Origin: Achromobacter piechaudii NBRC 102461
GTDB taxonomy: Bacteria > Pseudomonadota > Gammaproteobacteria > Burkholderiales > Burkholderiaceae_B
Direction: 5' to 3'
NCBI RefSeq assembly: GCF_001571245.1
Contig: NZ_BCTK01000006.1
Span: forward strand, 744,001 to 808,000
Length of the DNA: 64,000 nt
Shown: positions 52,149 to 60,100 of the stretch, piece by piece
How the letters are laid out: each line of letters starts with the position of its first letter
Numbering within the stretch: the stretch's first letter is position 1
Translations under genes and position numbers: made by a program
The notes under the pieces: model-generated
Database searches by the model: none
The model's input: only the letters and a program-made list of their open reading frames with translations
Told to the model about the DNA's origin: nothing

Positions 52149-53366
52149 CTAAAGCGGGTGGGTGGCGTAGGGCCGGGGCTCGTCCGCCAGCAGATCGGTG
52201 AAGTCGTGGGCGTTGACGGCGGCGGATATCAGGAAGCCTTGCGCGAAATCACAGCCGATTTCGCGCAGAAACTCCAGGTCTTTCGTGCATTCCACCCCTT
52301 CGGCGGTCACTTGCAAGCCCAACTGGCGGCCCAGTTGCACGGAGGATAGCAAGGCGGCGGCGCGGACCCGGTCCTGGGCGGCGCCATTGACGAAGGCGCG
52401 GTCGATCTTGAGCTCGGTGAACGGCGTGGAGATCAGCGTGTACATAGAGTTGTATCCCTTGCCGAAGTCATCCTGCGCCAGGCCGAAGCCTTTCAGGCGC
52501 AACCGGCTTGCGCCCATGTAATAGTGGCCGGGGATCGAAGTGGTTTCGTCTTCCAGCAGTTCGAACGTGACGTCTTCGAAGGGGACGCCGCGATCCGCGA
52601 CCAGATTGTAAAGCTGGTCAGGCAGATCCGGTTCATCCAGCAGGCGCGTGGGCAGATTGACAGATACCGGCATCCGGGTGCCCAGACGCCGCCACTCGAT
52701 ATAGGCGGACAGTGAATCGTCCAGCATCCGGATAAGCAGGGCGTGATCCAGGCCGTGATGTTTCACGGCACCCAGGAACGAGGCCGGCAGCATGAAGCCG
52801 AATTCCTGGTGATGCCATCGCGCCAGCGCTTCCGCGCCCACGATATTGCCGGTCGCCAAGGCTTTCTTGGGTTGGAACCACGCTTGAATTTGGCCGGTCG
52901 ACATGGCCTTTTCAAGCGTGGCCCGGTCGAACAGCGGAGCGGGCTGGGTGATCGGCGTGGGCGGCGGCGCGTGATCGCCGACCTGGCTGCGCAGCCGCTT
53001 GGCCAGGTCCAACGCGTGTTCTCGCGTCATCGGCTTGGTATGGGCAGCGATCACGGACAGACCCTTTTCCTTGGCCATCAGGCTGACGCTGTTCATGATG
53101 CGGCGCGAGCAGGCGGTGGTGATCGCCAGCATGGGGTGGCATTGCATGCGGGCCAGTTCGTGGATGAACTGCACGCCGTCCATGCCGGGCAGATTCAGAT
53201 CCATCAGCACCAACTGGTAGGAATGCGACTGGAACTTGTCCAGCGCTTGCCGCGCCGTGTTCGCCATGTCCACGTGTTCGAAGCCCGCTTCGAGAAACAA
53301 GCCGCGCATTTGCGCGCATTGGAACGCATGGTCGTCCAGGACCAAGACCTTGTACACGGATAACAT
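52149..53366 (-). CDS. Response regulator with EAL c-di-GMP phosphodiesterase domain
   Basis: 405 residues, PvrR/RocR-like. Receiver with Asp56 (LVLMDLNLPGMDG), linker, EAL domain with E179-A180-L181 (GAEALARW), Asn237 (SVNLP), Glu269 (FELLEDE), Asp299-Asp300 (AQDDFGKGYNS), Lys320 (ELKIDR) and Glu356 (TAEGVE): the full catalytic and metal set, so it should degrade cyclic di-GMP. ATG 53366 has GGAG six bases upstream; TTG 53372 is less likely. Two bases separate it from the upstream kinase stop and 15 from the next kinase gene. Confidence 0.92.
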   Translation of the reverse strand: MLSVYKVLVLDDHAFQCAQMRGLFLEAGFEHVDMANTARQALDKFQSHSYQLVLMDLNLPGMDGVQFIHELARMQCHPMLAITTACSRRIMNSVSLMAKEKGLSVIAAHTKPMTREHALDLAKRLRSQVGDHAPPPTPITQPAPLFDRATLEKAMSTGQIQAWFQPKKALATGNIVGAEALARWHHQEFGFMLPASFLGAVKHHGLDHALLIRMLDDSLSAYIEWRRLGTRMPVSVNLPTRLLDEPDLPDQLYNLVADRGVPFEDVTFELLEDETTSIPGHYYMGASRLRLKGFGLAQDDFGKGYNSMYTLISTPFTELKIDRAFVNGAAQDRVRAAALLSSVQLGRQLGLQVTAEGVECTKDLEFLREIGCDFAQGFLISAAVNAHDFTDLLADEPRPYATHPL

Positions 53367-53368
53367 CG

Positions 53369-56197
53369 TCAACTCCGGAGTTCTTTAACCGTTTGCAGCG
53401 TTTGACGAAGCACGGTCAGGGGCAGGGGTTTGACCAGCAGGCTGGTCATGCCGGCGCTGATGCCGCGACGTTGCTCGTCGGGAAACGCATTGGCCGTCAC
53501 CCCGAGGACAGGCCGTTCATAGCCGCGCTTGCGCAGGATCCGCGTGAGCTCATAGCCGTCAACCAACGGCATGTTCAGGTCGGTGAGGACGGCGTCAAAG
53601 TTCATCAGGTCGGGCAGGTTCAGCGCTTCCTGGCCGTTGCTGGCCAGCACTACGGTGCAGCCCATGTGTTCAAGCTGCTCGCGCAGGATCAGCTGGCTGA
53701 TGGGGTTGTCTTCCGTGACCAGGATGCGCAGCCCCAGATTCTCGAGCGGAGCCTTGGGATCGAACGACGCGCTGCGCGCCGCGCCGCCCTGCGCCAGCCG
53801 CACCGCGTGGTTGATGCTGGACAGGTTGTACGAGCTGGCAAACCAGTTGCGATGGCTGTCTTCGACCCGGGGGCGCAGGCCCGGCGGGTGAAGAATGACC
53901 TGGGGGCCGATCCAGTTGCCGATCTTTTGCGCGTGCGGCCATGCCTGCACCAGCACGGCCGGTTCGCTCGACGAGATGCCGCCTGCCGGATAGGGCAGGC
54001 CGACCGCGCCCCAGCGGCGCAGCCAGTCGCACAGGTTGTGGACGATTTCCGGCACCGCGCCTTGCACGTAGACGAGGCTGCTGGCCAGGTCGGGCGCGGC
54101 GGCGTCCAGCGCTTCGGGCGCCAGCGGCAGACGGATTTCAAAGGTGATGCTGGTGCCCAGGCCCGGTTCGCTCACGGCGTTCAGGCGGCCGTTCATCATG
54201 TCGGACAGGCTGCGGCAGATGGACAGCCCCAGGCCGGTGCCCGGCAACGTGACGCAGTTATCGGCGTCCACCTGGTAATAGGGTTCGAACAGCCGCGCCT
54301 GATGTTCGGGCGCAATACCGGCGCCGGTGTCGGCGATCTGAAAGCACAGGTCCACGCTGTCGCGGGTGCGGCTGTTGACCTTCAGGCGCAGGACGATCTG
54401 GCCCGAGTCGGTGAACTTGATCGCATTATTGGCAAGATTGTCCAGGATCTGCCGGATGCGGGTCGCATCGCCGATCACGGCGGGCGGGGCGTCCGGGTCC
54501 GCGACCGCATAGCTGCGCACGCCCTTGGCGTGGGCGCGGGCGGCGAAACTGGCCACCACGTTGTTCAGCAGTTCGACCGGGGAAAATGGCGCGCGCTCCA
54601 GCACGGTGTGGCCCGCCTCGATGCGCGACAGATCCAGCGTGTCGTTGATGGTGCGCAGCAGCGTGGCGGACGATTGCTGGATGGTTTCCAGGTACTGCGC
54701 CTGCTGGCCGCTCACGCGGGTCAGCGAAAACAGTTCGAGCGTGCCAAGAATGCCGTACAGCGGGGTGCGGATTTCGTGGCTCATCGTGGTCAGGAATACG
54801 GTCTTGGCCTGGTTGGCCGCCTCGGCGTCGCGCTTGGCTTGCAGCAGCGATTGTTCGATGCGCTTGAGCGCGGAAATATCGCTGATGCCGCACAGCACCA
54901 CGGCCTCGCCCCGGTAGGTGGTCGGCGCGAAGCTGAGGTAGGCGGTGCGGCCATCGTTCAGCCGGTGCTCGCGGCCGGCCTCGTCGCCTTGCGCGGACAG
55001 GATCTCGGTGCGCCAGCCAGGCGTGCCCTGGAACCAGCGGCGCGCCATGTCGTTGGACAGCACGACCGCGCGGTCCGATCGCCGCAACAGGCACAGCCCG
55101 ACGGGCGCGACTTCGATCAGCTTGCGGTTCAGCGAGACGCTGTCGGCCAGCGCTTCGTATTGGCGCAGCGCGGGCAGCACCAGTCGGCGACGGATGTAGC
55201 GCACGCGCATGACTACGGTGATGATCAGCAGCAAAGAGGCAATGGCGGCGGTCTGAAATGCAATGGCGTTGTCGCGCAGCACGTGGCGCATCGGCGCGTA
55301 ATAGACCAGCCGCCAACCATCTTCGCCGACGGATTTGCTAAGGACCAGGTAGTCCGGCAACCAGCCCTGGCCCTGCAAGCCGAACGCGTCTTCGCGGGTG
55401 GTGTGGGGCAGCGCCTGGGTGGAAGCGCCCGCGCTGCGCAGCACCGGCCGGCTCATTTCGTCGAACAGCACGTAGTCGCCCGCGCCGGTGCGCGGCGCGT
55501 TGACGGCCGATTCCACGCCATGGACCTCCAGGCCGATCCATGCGGCCTCGGGATGCACGGCATCGAGCGGCGTGAAGAGGAACAGGCGCTTGACGGTATC
55601 GTGCGGCGGATGCAGCCAGACGATGGGAGACAGGCCGTTGGAAGGCGCGCGCGTCTGCACGTCGGCCAGCGTCAACGCCAGCCACTGCTGGATGGATGCG
55701 GGAATGGCGGGCGTCGCGGGTTGGTCATGCGAGGCCACGGGCACCGTGCTGGCGTGGCGCACGGCGCTGTAGACGATCCGGGTGTTCGCCTGCGCCACGC
55801 GGCGCAGGTCGCGCGGGGTCAGCACCAGCGCCCAGTCGTAAGCATCCGGGCCTTCCTGGAGCGGCAGGACTTCCACCTGGCCCGTCTTGCCGAAATGCGT
55901 GGGGGTCTTGCTGATGGGGTCTTGATTGGTGTTGCGCACCGCCGATGCGGAGATGGCGCGCAGGAGAGATTCGCGCTGGTCGAAGAAATGCTGGGCTTCG
56001 TAGGCGGCGGCGTTCATGTGGCGCCGGTAGTTGGACACGACGTTGCTGAACGCCCAATACAGATAGAGCGTGGCCCCGGCCGCGATGCAGACGAGCAGCG
56101 CCACTGCAAGAAAGTGCAGTAACAACGAGGCGGCGCGCGGCGCTGCTTGGGGTTCTAGGGCGGGAGCGCCATGGTCTTCTACCAGCATTTGACGCAT
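53369..56197 (-). CDS. PvrS-like hybrid sensor kinase without Hpt
   Basis: 942 residues. N-terminal helix about 24-48 (LLLHFLAVALLVCIAAGATLYLYWAF), periplasmic region to about 300, second helix (TAAIASLLLIITVVMRV), PAS-like domain, HisKA with His near 472 (TTMSHEIRTPLYGILGTLEL), ATPase boxes (ILDNLANNAIKFTDSG, DTGAGI, GTGLGLSICRSL) and C-terminal receiver with Asp near 871 (VLTDLNMPLVDGYELTRIL). It ends there: no Hpt domain, so it probably passes phosphate through the Hpt of the RcsC-like kinase. First gene of the operon; divergent from the EAL-like gene. Confidence 0.92.
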   Translation of the reverse strand: MRQMLVEDHGAPALEPQAAPRAASLLLHFLAVALLVCIAAGATLYLYWAFSNVVSNYRRHMNAAAYEAQHFFDQRESLLRAISASAVRNTNQDPISKTPTHFGKTGQVEVLPLQEGPDAYDWALVLTPRDLRRVAQANTRIVYSAVRHASTVPVASHDQPATPAIPASIQQWLALTLADVQTRAPSNGLSPIVWLHPPHDTVKRLFLFTPLDAVHPEAAWIGLEVHGVESAVNAPRTGAGDYVLFDEMSRPVLRSAGASTQALPHTTREDAFGLQGQGWLPDYLVLSKSVGEDGWRLVYYAPMRHVLRDNAIAFQTAAIASLLLIITVVMRVRYIRRRLVLPALRQYEALADSVSLNRKLIEVAPVGLCLLRRSDRAVVLSNDMARRWFQGTPGWRTEILSAQGDEAGREHRLNDGRTAYLSFAPTTYRGEAVVLCGISDISALKRIEQSLLQAKRDAEAANQAKTVFLTTMSHEIRTPLYGILGTLELFSLTRVSGQQAQYLETIQQSSATLLRTINDTLDLSRIEAGHTVLERAPFSPVELLNNVVASFAARAHAKGVRSYAVADPDAPPAVIGDATRIRQILDNLANNAIKFTDSGQIVLRLKVNSRTRDSVDLCFQIADTGAGIAPEHQARLFEPYYQVDADNCVTLPGTGLGLSICRSLSDMMNGRLNAVSEPGLGTSITFEIRLPLAPEALDAAAPDLASSLVYVQGAVPEIVHNLCDWLRRWGAVGLPYPAGGISSSEPAVLVQAWPHAQKIGNWIGPQVILHPPGLRPRVEDSHRNWFASSYNLSSINHAVRLAQGGAARSASFDPKAPLENLGLRILVTEDNPISQLILREQLEHMGCTVVLASNGQEALNLPDLMNFDAVLTDLNMPLVDGYELTRILRKRGYERPVLGVTANAFPDEQRRGISAGMTSLLVKPLPLTVLRQTLQTVKELRS

Positions 56198-56497
56198 GGT
56201 AGAAACACCTGCTTACCCAGTGAATAAGAAGAATCTCAAAGTGGAATCGGGCCCGGGGATGCAAAAAAGGGGGCGAAAAATGCGTGTCTCGCGATCCCTT
56301 AATTTGAGAAATTTCTTGTTCTTTTGCCGGGCAGCGTTGGGCACTATTTGTGGGATTCCGACTTCGCCAAGATGCTGCCGCCCGCCGGGTTCACGCGCCG
56401 GGGGCTTGCGTCACCACGGCGTTCAGACGCTCATCGAGAACAGCATGCTATTGACCCGGCTCCGCCCCTCCGCGCACCCCTTCGTTCGGGTCACGCC
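56198..56497. other. Divergent promoter region, kinase operon / EAL-like gene
   Basis: 300 bases without a gene. The first half (56200-56330) is unusually AT-rich for this chromosome, with runs such as AATAAGAAGAATCTC and TTAATTTGAGAAATTTC, as expected for regulated divergent promoters; AGAAATTTCT (56308-56317) is a small palindrome. No clear sigma70 pair on either strand. Confidence 0.4.
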
Positions 56498-57307
56498 ATG
56501 AAAGACGACGCCCGGTCCTGGACCCTGTCCGAAGATTCTGTCGTGCTGCGCTTCCAACCCGTTTTCACGGCTCAGGGGCAAGTCCACGAATACGCGGTGA
56601 TGGGGCGCTACCGGCCATCCCCCTGGAGCAGCCTGAACCCCGTGGGGTTGGGCGCCAGCCTGATCGCCGGCGTGTCCTTCTTCAAGAAATTCAAAACCCC
56701 CATCGAACTGTCGTTCGAGCACGCGCTCGATGTACGCGGCCATGGCGATCTTGCCGAACGCCTGTGTACTGAACTGGGTATCGGCGTGCTGGAAAACGCC
56801 GTCTGGGTCAACAAGCAGGCCCGCTACGACGACGCCGCGCCGCTACTGATGCCCACAAAGCGCATCACCTTCACGCTACCTTTGACCGATCGCCTGTCGG
56901 ACCACGCCGACGTGCTGTCGCGCTATCCGGAATTCCAGGCTCGGCTGCGCGCGCGGCTGGTGCCCGGCACCCAGCGCGGCAAGACGTCGGCTCATGGTTC
57001 GTTGCGCGCCGACGGCCTGCATGTACAGGTGCCGCTGGGCTTGTCCGAAAACCGCACGCTGCAAGGCCGTTTTTTCACGCTGATGGAGCGCGCCTGGTGC
57101 GCCAACCTGCAAGTGGTGGCGGGCGGCGTCGAAGACATCCGTGATTTCGCATGGATGCGCCTGCACAGCGATCTTCTGTTCCGCGGCGCGGCGTTGTCCG
57201 CCCCGCTCAGCGCCGAATGCCTGGGCATCTGGCTCGAAGCCGACAGCAACGCCTGGCGCTCTTTCAGTGCGTCCACCACACGCTTCGCAGGTGTGGCGGA
57301 AAGCTAG
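56498..57307 (+). CDS. Degenerate EAL-like protein
   Basis: 269 residues. Length and order of strands recall an EAL domain: an opening LRFQPVFTAQGQVHEYAVMGRYRPS where the E-A-L motif should be, and a closing VVAGGVEDIRDFAWMRLHSDLLFRGAAL resembling the (A)EGVE...G.D..QGY end. The E-A-L and D-D-F-G catalytic motifs and the catalytic Lys are absent, so it cannot be an active phosphodiesterase; c-di-GMP binding or protein-protein signalling is more likely. Similar degenerate EAL proteins beside hybrid kinases include Bordetella BvgR. Divergent from the PvrS-like operon. The EAL assignment is my reading of weak similarity. Confidence 0.6.
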   Translation: MKDDARSWTLSEDSVVLRFQPVFTAQGQVHEYAVMGRYRPSPWSSLNPVGLGASLIAGVSFFKKFKTPIELSFEHALDVRGHGDLAERLCTELGIGVLENAVWVNKQARYDDAAPLLMPTKRITFTLPLTDRLSDHADVLSRYPEFQARLRARLVPGTQRGKTSAHGSLRADGLHVQVPLGLSENRTLQGRFFTLMERAWCANLQVVAGGVEDIRDFAWMRLHSDLLFRGAALSAPLSAECLGIWLEADSNAWRSFSASTTRFAGVAES

Positions 57308-57318
57308 CCTGTCTGGGT

Positions 57319-57363
57319 TGCCCGTGCAGTTGCCCGTTTGGCTGTGCCCGTTTAGTTGCCCGT
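57319..57363. repeat. Four TGCCCGT repeats between two convergent genes
   Basis: TGCCCGT occurs at 57319, 57331, 57345 and 57357 with spacing 12, 14 and 12 bases, within TTGCCCGTTTNG-like units. The last copy codes for the C-terminal Thr-Gly-Asn of the GvpU-like protein, suggesting the repeat arose by duplication of the gene end. Confidence 0.6.
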
Positions 57364-57795
57364 TTCCGACTGCAAGCGGCCCAGGATAAATCCGTCCACC
57401 GAACTCGTCCGACCGCGCCACAGCGTCGGTTGCCCGGCAATGGGCGTGCCATCCGCCGTGAAGAACAGGGCATCGGCCAGGTGGATGTAGTTGGGCAGCG
57501 GGTCCACCGGTTGCGGCACGCGGAAGACATCGCCCAATTCAGCCAGCGACCGACGCACTGCGTCGCGGGAGTCGGTATCCAGCATATCGAGCGAACCCGT
57601 GAAGCTGGCGGCAAAGCGGTCGAAGTATTCCGCGCCCGACACGATCGAGCCCGACACCAGCATGCCGCCCATTTGCAACGTGACGCCAATGCTTTCCAGC
57701 TGGCTGCCGTTGTTCACCAGATTGACCAGGAATTGCAGAAACGCGTCCGCGCTGGGGGCGGCGTGGGCGCTGGCGGTGGAGGGCTCGATGGGCAT
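57352..57795 (-). CDS. GvpU-like protein
   Basis: 147 residues. The core FLQFLVNLVNNGSQLESIGVTLQMGGMLVSGSIVSGAEYFDRFAASF matches the family annotated as gas vesicle accessory protein GvpU, in which a (I/V)TL...GG.LVSG..(I/V)SG..YF pattern is typical. There are no gas vesicle structural genes (gvpA, gvpF, gvpN and so on) here, so in this organism the protein must have another role; the family name may be misleading. It follows no operon: the next upstream gene is 60 bases on and reads the same way but belongs to a different kind of protein. Confidence 0.55.
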   Translation of the reverse strand: MPIEPSTASAHAAPSADAFLQFLVNLVNNGSQLESIGVTLQMGGMLVSGSIVSGAEYFDRFAASFTGSLDMLDTDSRDAVRRSLAELGDVFRVPQPVDPLPNYIHLADALFFTADGTPIAGQPTLWRGRTSSVDGFILGRLQSETGN

Positions 57796-57855
57796 GGCTG
57801 GGTCTCAAAAAGGTCGTGGAAGACGCACAAGATACTCGAATCGCGCAAAAAATAC

Positions 57856-59187
57856 TTACCAGCCCCAGCAGGTGCCGGCCGCCGGTTTGCCGCAGTTGCG
57901 GTAATTGACGGCAAACCATAGCTTGCCGGCGTTGCGCGGCGATCCGTCGGCCTTGACGTCGACGCGGGGCAATTCCTCCAGTGCATCGCGCTGGCTCTTG
58001 ATGGAGATGCCGGCAAGCACGTTGGCGGACAGCGGGATGCGGCCCAGCGTCTGCGCCTGGCGGTCGTCGAAGACGATGTCGGTATCGGCCAGCGCGCCCA
58101 TTTTCAGCGACGCGTCGCGCACGGCGGCGGCATAGCTGTCGTTCGCGCCGCCAGGAGCCAGGGTCGAACTCAGCGTGCTGACGGCCAGGATCTGTGCGGG
58201 CAGGGCGGGCGCGACCATCTTGTATTGCTCCAGCCCCGGCAATTGGCCGGCCGCCACTTGGCGGCGCAGCCAGTCGCCCCACAGGAATTCCGCGAATTCG
58301 GGCAGGTCGCCATTCTGGTAGGCGATGTCGCGCGTGAAGTACACCAGCGAGCGATAGCGGTCTTCCTGCATGCCGCCCGCTTCGCCGGCGCTGGCCAGCC
58401 CCAGGCGGCTGGGCAGTTGGTCGACGGTGATGGGCTGGTTCTGGCCATCACGCAGCCAGGCGCGGCGTTCGTCGACCATGCGCTGCCAGAATGCGGCGGC
58501 GGTCGGCAGGTCGCTGTAGTTGGCGTCCACCTTGACCCAGACGGGCAACTTGGGGCCGCCGTCGAATATCTCGCGCAGCGACGAGAACGTGTGATGGCCG
58601 TCGGTCAGATACAGATTGCCGTCCCAGCCGACCACCACGGTCTTCAGGTTTTCGGCGTGCGTGCCCGGTGCGTCCTTGCAGGCGAAGGTTGCGGGCTGGT
58701 CCAGTCGCGCGGCCTGGGCGGCGGCAAGGTCGGCGAACTTCGCGGCGCGCTCCACGCCGCCCATGTCCTCGCAGTAATCGTCGAACTTCTTGCCGACGGT
58801 GCGATCCAGGTAATCCAGTTGGCGCGCGCTGTCGCCCGCCCACGAGCGGTTGAAGTCGCCTTGCCAGCGGCCCAGCTTGTAGTAGATCTGGTCGTAGCCG
58901 ATGGCGGCCTGCGTGGGGTGCAGATCGTCGATGCTGACCTGGATGACATCGCCCGGCTTGGCGTTCAGATAGGCCGTGTTGCGGGCAGGGACCTCAGGGT
59001 CAGTCGCGGGATCGGTTTCAGGAGCCGGATCCACGGCGGGCGGTGCGACCACGATGGGCGAGGCCGGGGTGTCATCATCGTCATCCCCGCCGCCGTTGCA
59101 GGCCGCCAGCGCCAGCGGCAACAGGGCCGCCGCCAGCAGGCGGGCGAGAGGGGAAAGGGTCAGGCGAGGAGCAGGATAAGCAGTCAT
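57856..59187 (-). CDS. ParB-like nuclease-domain lipoprotein
   Basis: 443 residues. Lipoprotein signal PLALAAC (Cys30) followed by a Gly/Asp linker, then a putative ParB-like nuclease (ParBc_2) domain: VIQVSIDDLHPTQAAIGYDQIYYKLGRW and the hallmark LYLTDGHHTFSSL. The rest is helical (FWQRMVDERRAWLRDG, EFAEFLWGDWLRRQVAAGQLP). In this family the ParB fold is found on the cell surface, not in chromosome segregation. Start at 59187 opens on the signal peptide. Function unknown; extracellular phosphodiesterase or binding activity are possible. Confidence 0.75.
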   Translation of the reverse strand: MTAYPAPRLTLSPLARLLAAALLPLALAACNGGGDDDDDTPASPIVVAPPAVDPAPETDPATDPEVPARNTAYLNAKPGDVIQVSIDDLHPTQAAIGYDQIYYKLGRWQGDFNRSWAGDSARQLDYLDRTVGKKFDDYCEDMGGVERAAKFADLAAAQAARLDQPATFACKDAPGTHAENLKTVVVGWDGNLYLTDGHHTFSSLREIFDGGPKLPVWVKVDANYSDLPTAAAFWQRMVDERRAWLRDGQNQPITVDQLPSRLGLASAGEAGGMQEDRYRSLVYFTRDIAYQNGDLPEFAEFLWGDWLRRQVAAGQLPGLEQYKMVAPALPAQILAVSTLSSTLAPGGANDSYAAAVRDASLKMGALADTDIVFDDRQAQTLGRIPLSANVLAGISIKSQRDALEELPRVDVKADGSPRNAGKLWFAVNYRNCGKPAAGTCWGW

Positions 59188-59338
59188 GGGCGGGCCGTAT
59201 TGCGGCAATCTAAAGGTATCCAATCATGACCGCGCCGTGTTTCCCCCGTATTGCACGCCGCAGTCGTTGCGCCGATTTCCCATTACGAATGGGCTTGTCC
59301 ATAATCGGTCCTCGATTCAGACGGGGAGGATACCGGCA

Positions 59339-60028
59339 ATGGCAACGAGCAAACACTGGCGCGCCTGCTTCGTATTGGCGTTGAGCGCCCTGGGCGCAAT
59401 GGGCGTGTCGGACGGCGAGGCCCGCGCGGCCGTGGACCCGGCCGCGCAATTGCGCGAGGCCGCCGCCCAAGGGCAGGCCGCGCGCGTGCGTGAACTGGTC
59501 GGGCAGGGCGTGCCGCTGGACGCGCGCGATGCGCAGGGCAACACCGCGTTGCTGCGCGCCACGCAGGGCAACCACGTGGAGGCGGCGCGCGTGCTGATCG
59601 AGGCGGGCGCGGACGTGAACGCGCAAAACGGCATGCAGGACAGCGCCTACCTGCTGGCCGGGGCGCGCGGCTATCGCGAGATCCTCGACCTGACCCTGCG
59701 CCACGGCGCGGACCTGACCAGCACCAATCGCTACGGCGGCACGGCGCTGATTCCCGCGTGCGAGCGCGGCCATGTGGAAGTCGTCAGAACGCTGCTGCAA
59801 GCGGGTGTCGACCCCGATCACGTGAACCGCCTGGGTTGGACGGGCTTGCTGGAAGCCATCATCCTGGGAGACGGCGGCCCCCGGCACCAGGCGATCGTGG
59901 CGCTGTTGATCGCGGCGGGCGCCGATGTGAATCTGCCCGACCGCGAAGGCCGCACGCCGCTGCACCACGCGCGCCAACGCGGGCAGGCGGAAATCGTTCA
60001 GCAACTGGAACGCGCGCAGGCGCGTTGA
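59339..60028 (+). CDS. Periplasmic ankyrin-repeat protein
   Basis: 229 residues. Signal peptide (MATSKHWRACFVLALSALGAMG, cleavage near ARA-A), then about five ankyrin repeats, each with TAL and GA(D)V(N) features (for example GNTALLRATQGNHVEAARVLIEAGADVN, GGTALIPACERGHVEVVRTLLQAGVDPD, GRTPLHHARQRGQAEIVQQL). Periplasmic ankyrin proteins of this type are often linked to catalase or oxidative-stress functions (AnkB-like), but no such gene is adjacent. GGAGG nine bases before ATG 59339; ends at a strong bidirectional terminator. Confidence 0.88.
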   Translation: MATSKHWRACFVLALSALGAMGVSDGEARAAVDPAAQLREAAAQGQAARVRELVGQGVPLDARDAQGNTALLRATQGNHVEAARVLIEAGADVNAQNGMQDSAYLLAGARGYREILDLTLRHGADLTSTNRYGGTALIPACERGHVEVVRTLLQAGVDPDHVNRLGWTGLLEAIILGDGGPRHQAIVALLIAAGADVNLPDREGRTPLHHARQRGQAEIVQQLERAQAR

Positions 60029-60036
60029 ACGTGTAA

Positions 60037-60075
60037 GAACAAGGGGCGCGCCCGGCCTGGGCGCGCCCCTTGTTC
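60037..60075. terminator. Bidirectional terminator between ankyrin and porin genes
   Basis: GAACAAGGGGCGCGCCC (60037-60053) pairs perfectly with GGGCGCGCCCCTTGTTC (60059-60075) over 17 bases, loop GGCCT. It sits between two convergent genes, 9 and 25 bases from their stops; U-rich tails are short in both directions. Confidence 0.8.
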
Positions 60076-60100
60076 ATGGCGCTAGCGCGTTCTGACTGAT

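Noticed and set aside
53393..56122. A 909-codon plus-strand frame opposite the PvrS-like kinase
   Set aside because: Same reason: composition is that of an antisense shadow, while the minus strand encodes HisKA, ATPase and receiver motifs.
57352..57795. Evidence for gas vesicle formation
   Set aside because: A single accessory-type gene without structural genes cannot make gas vesicles.
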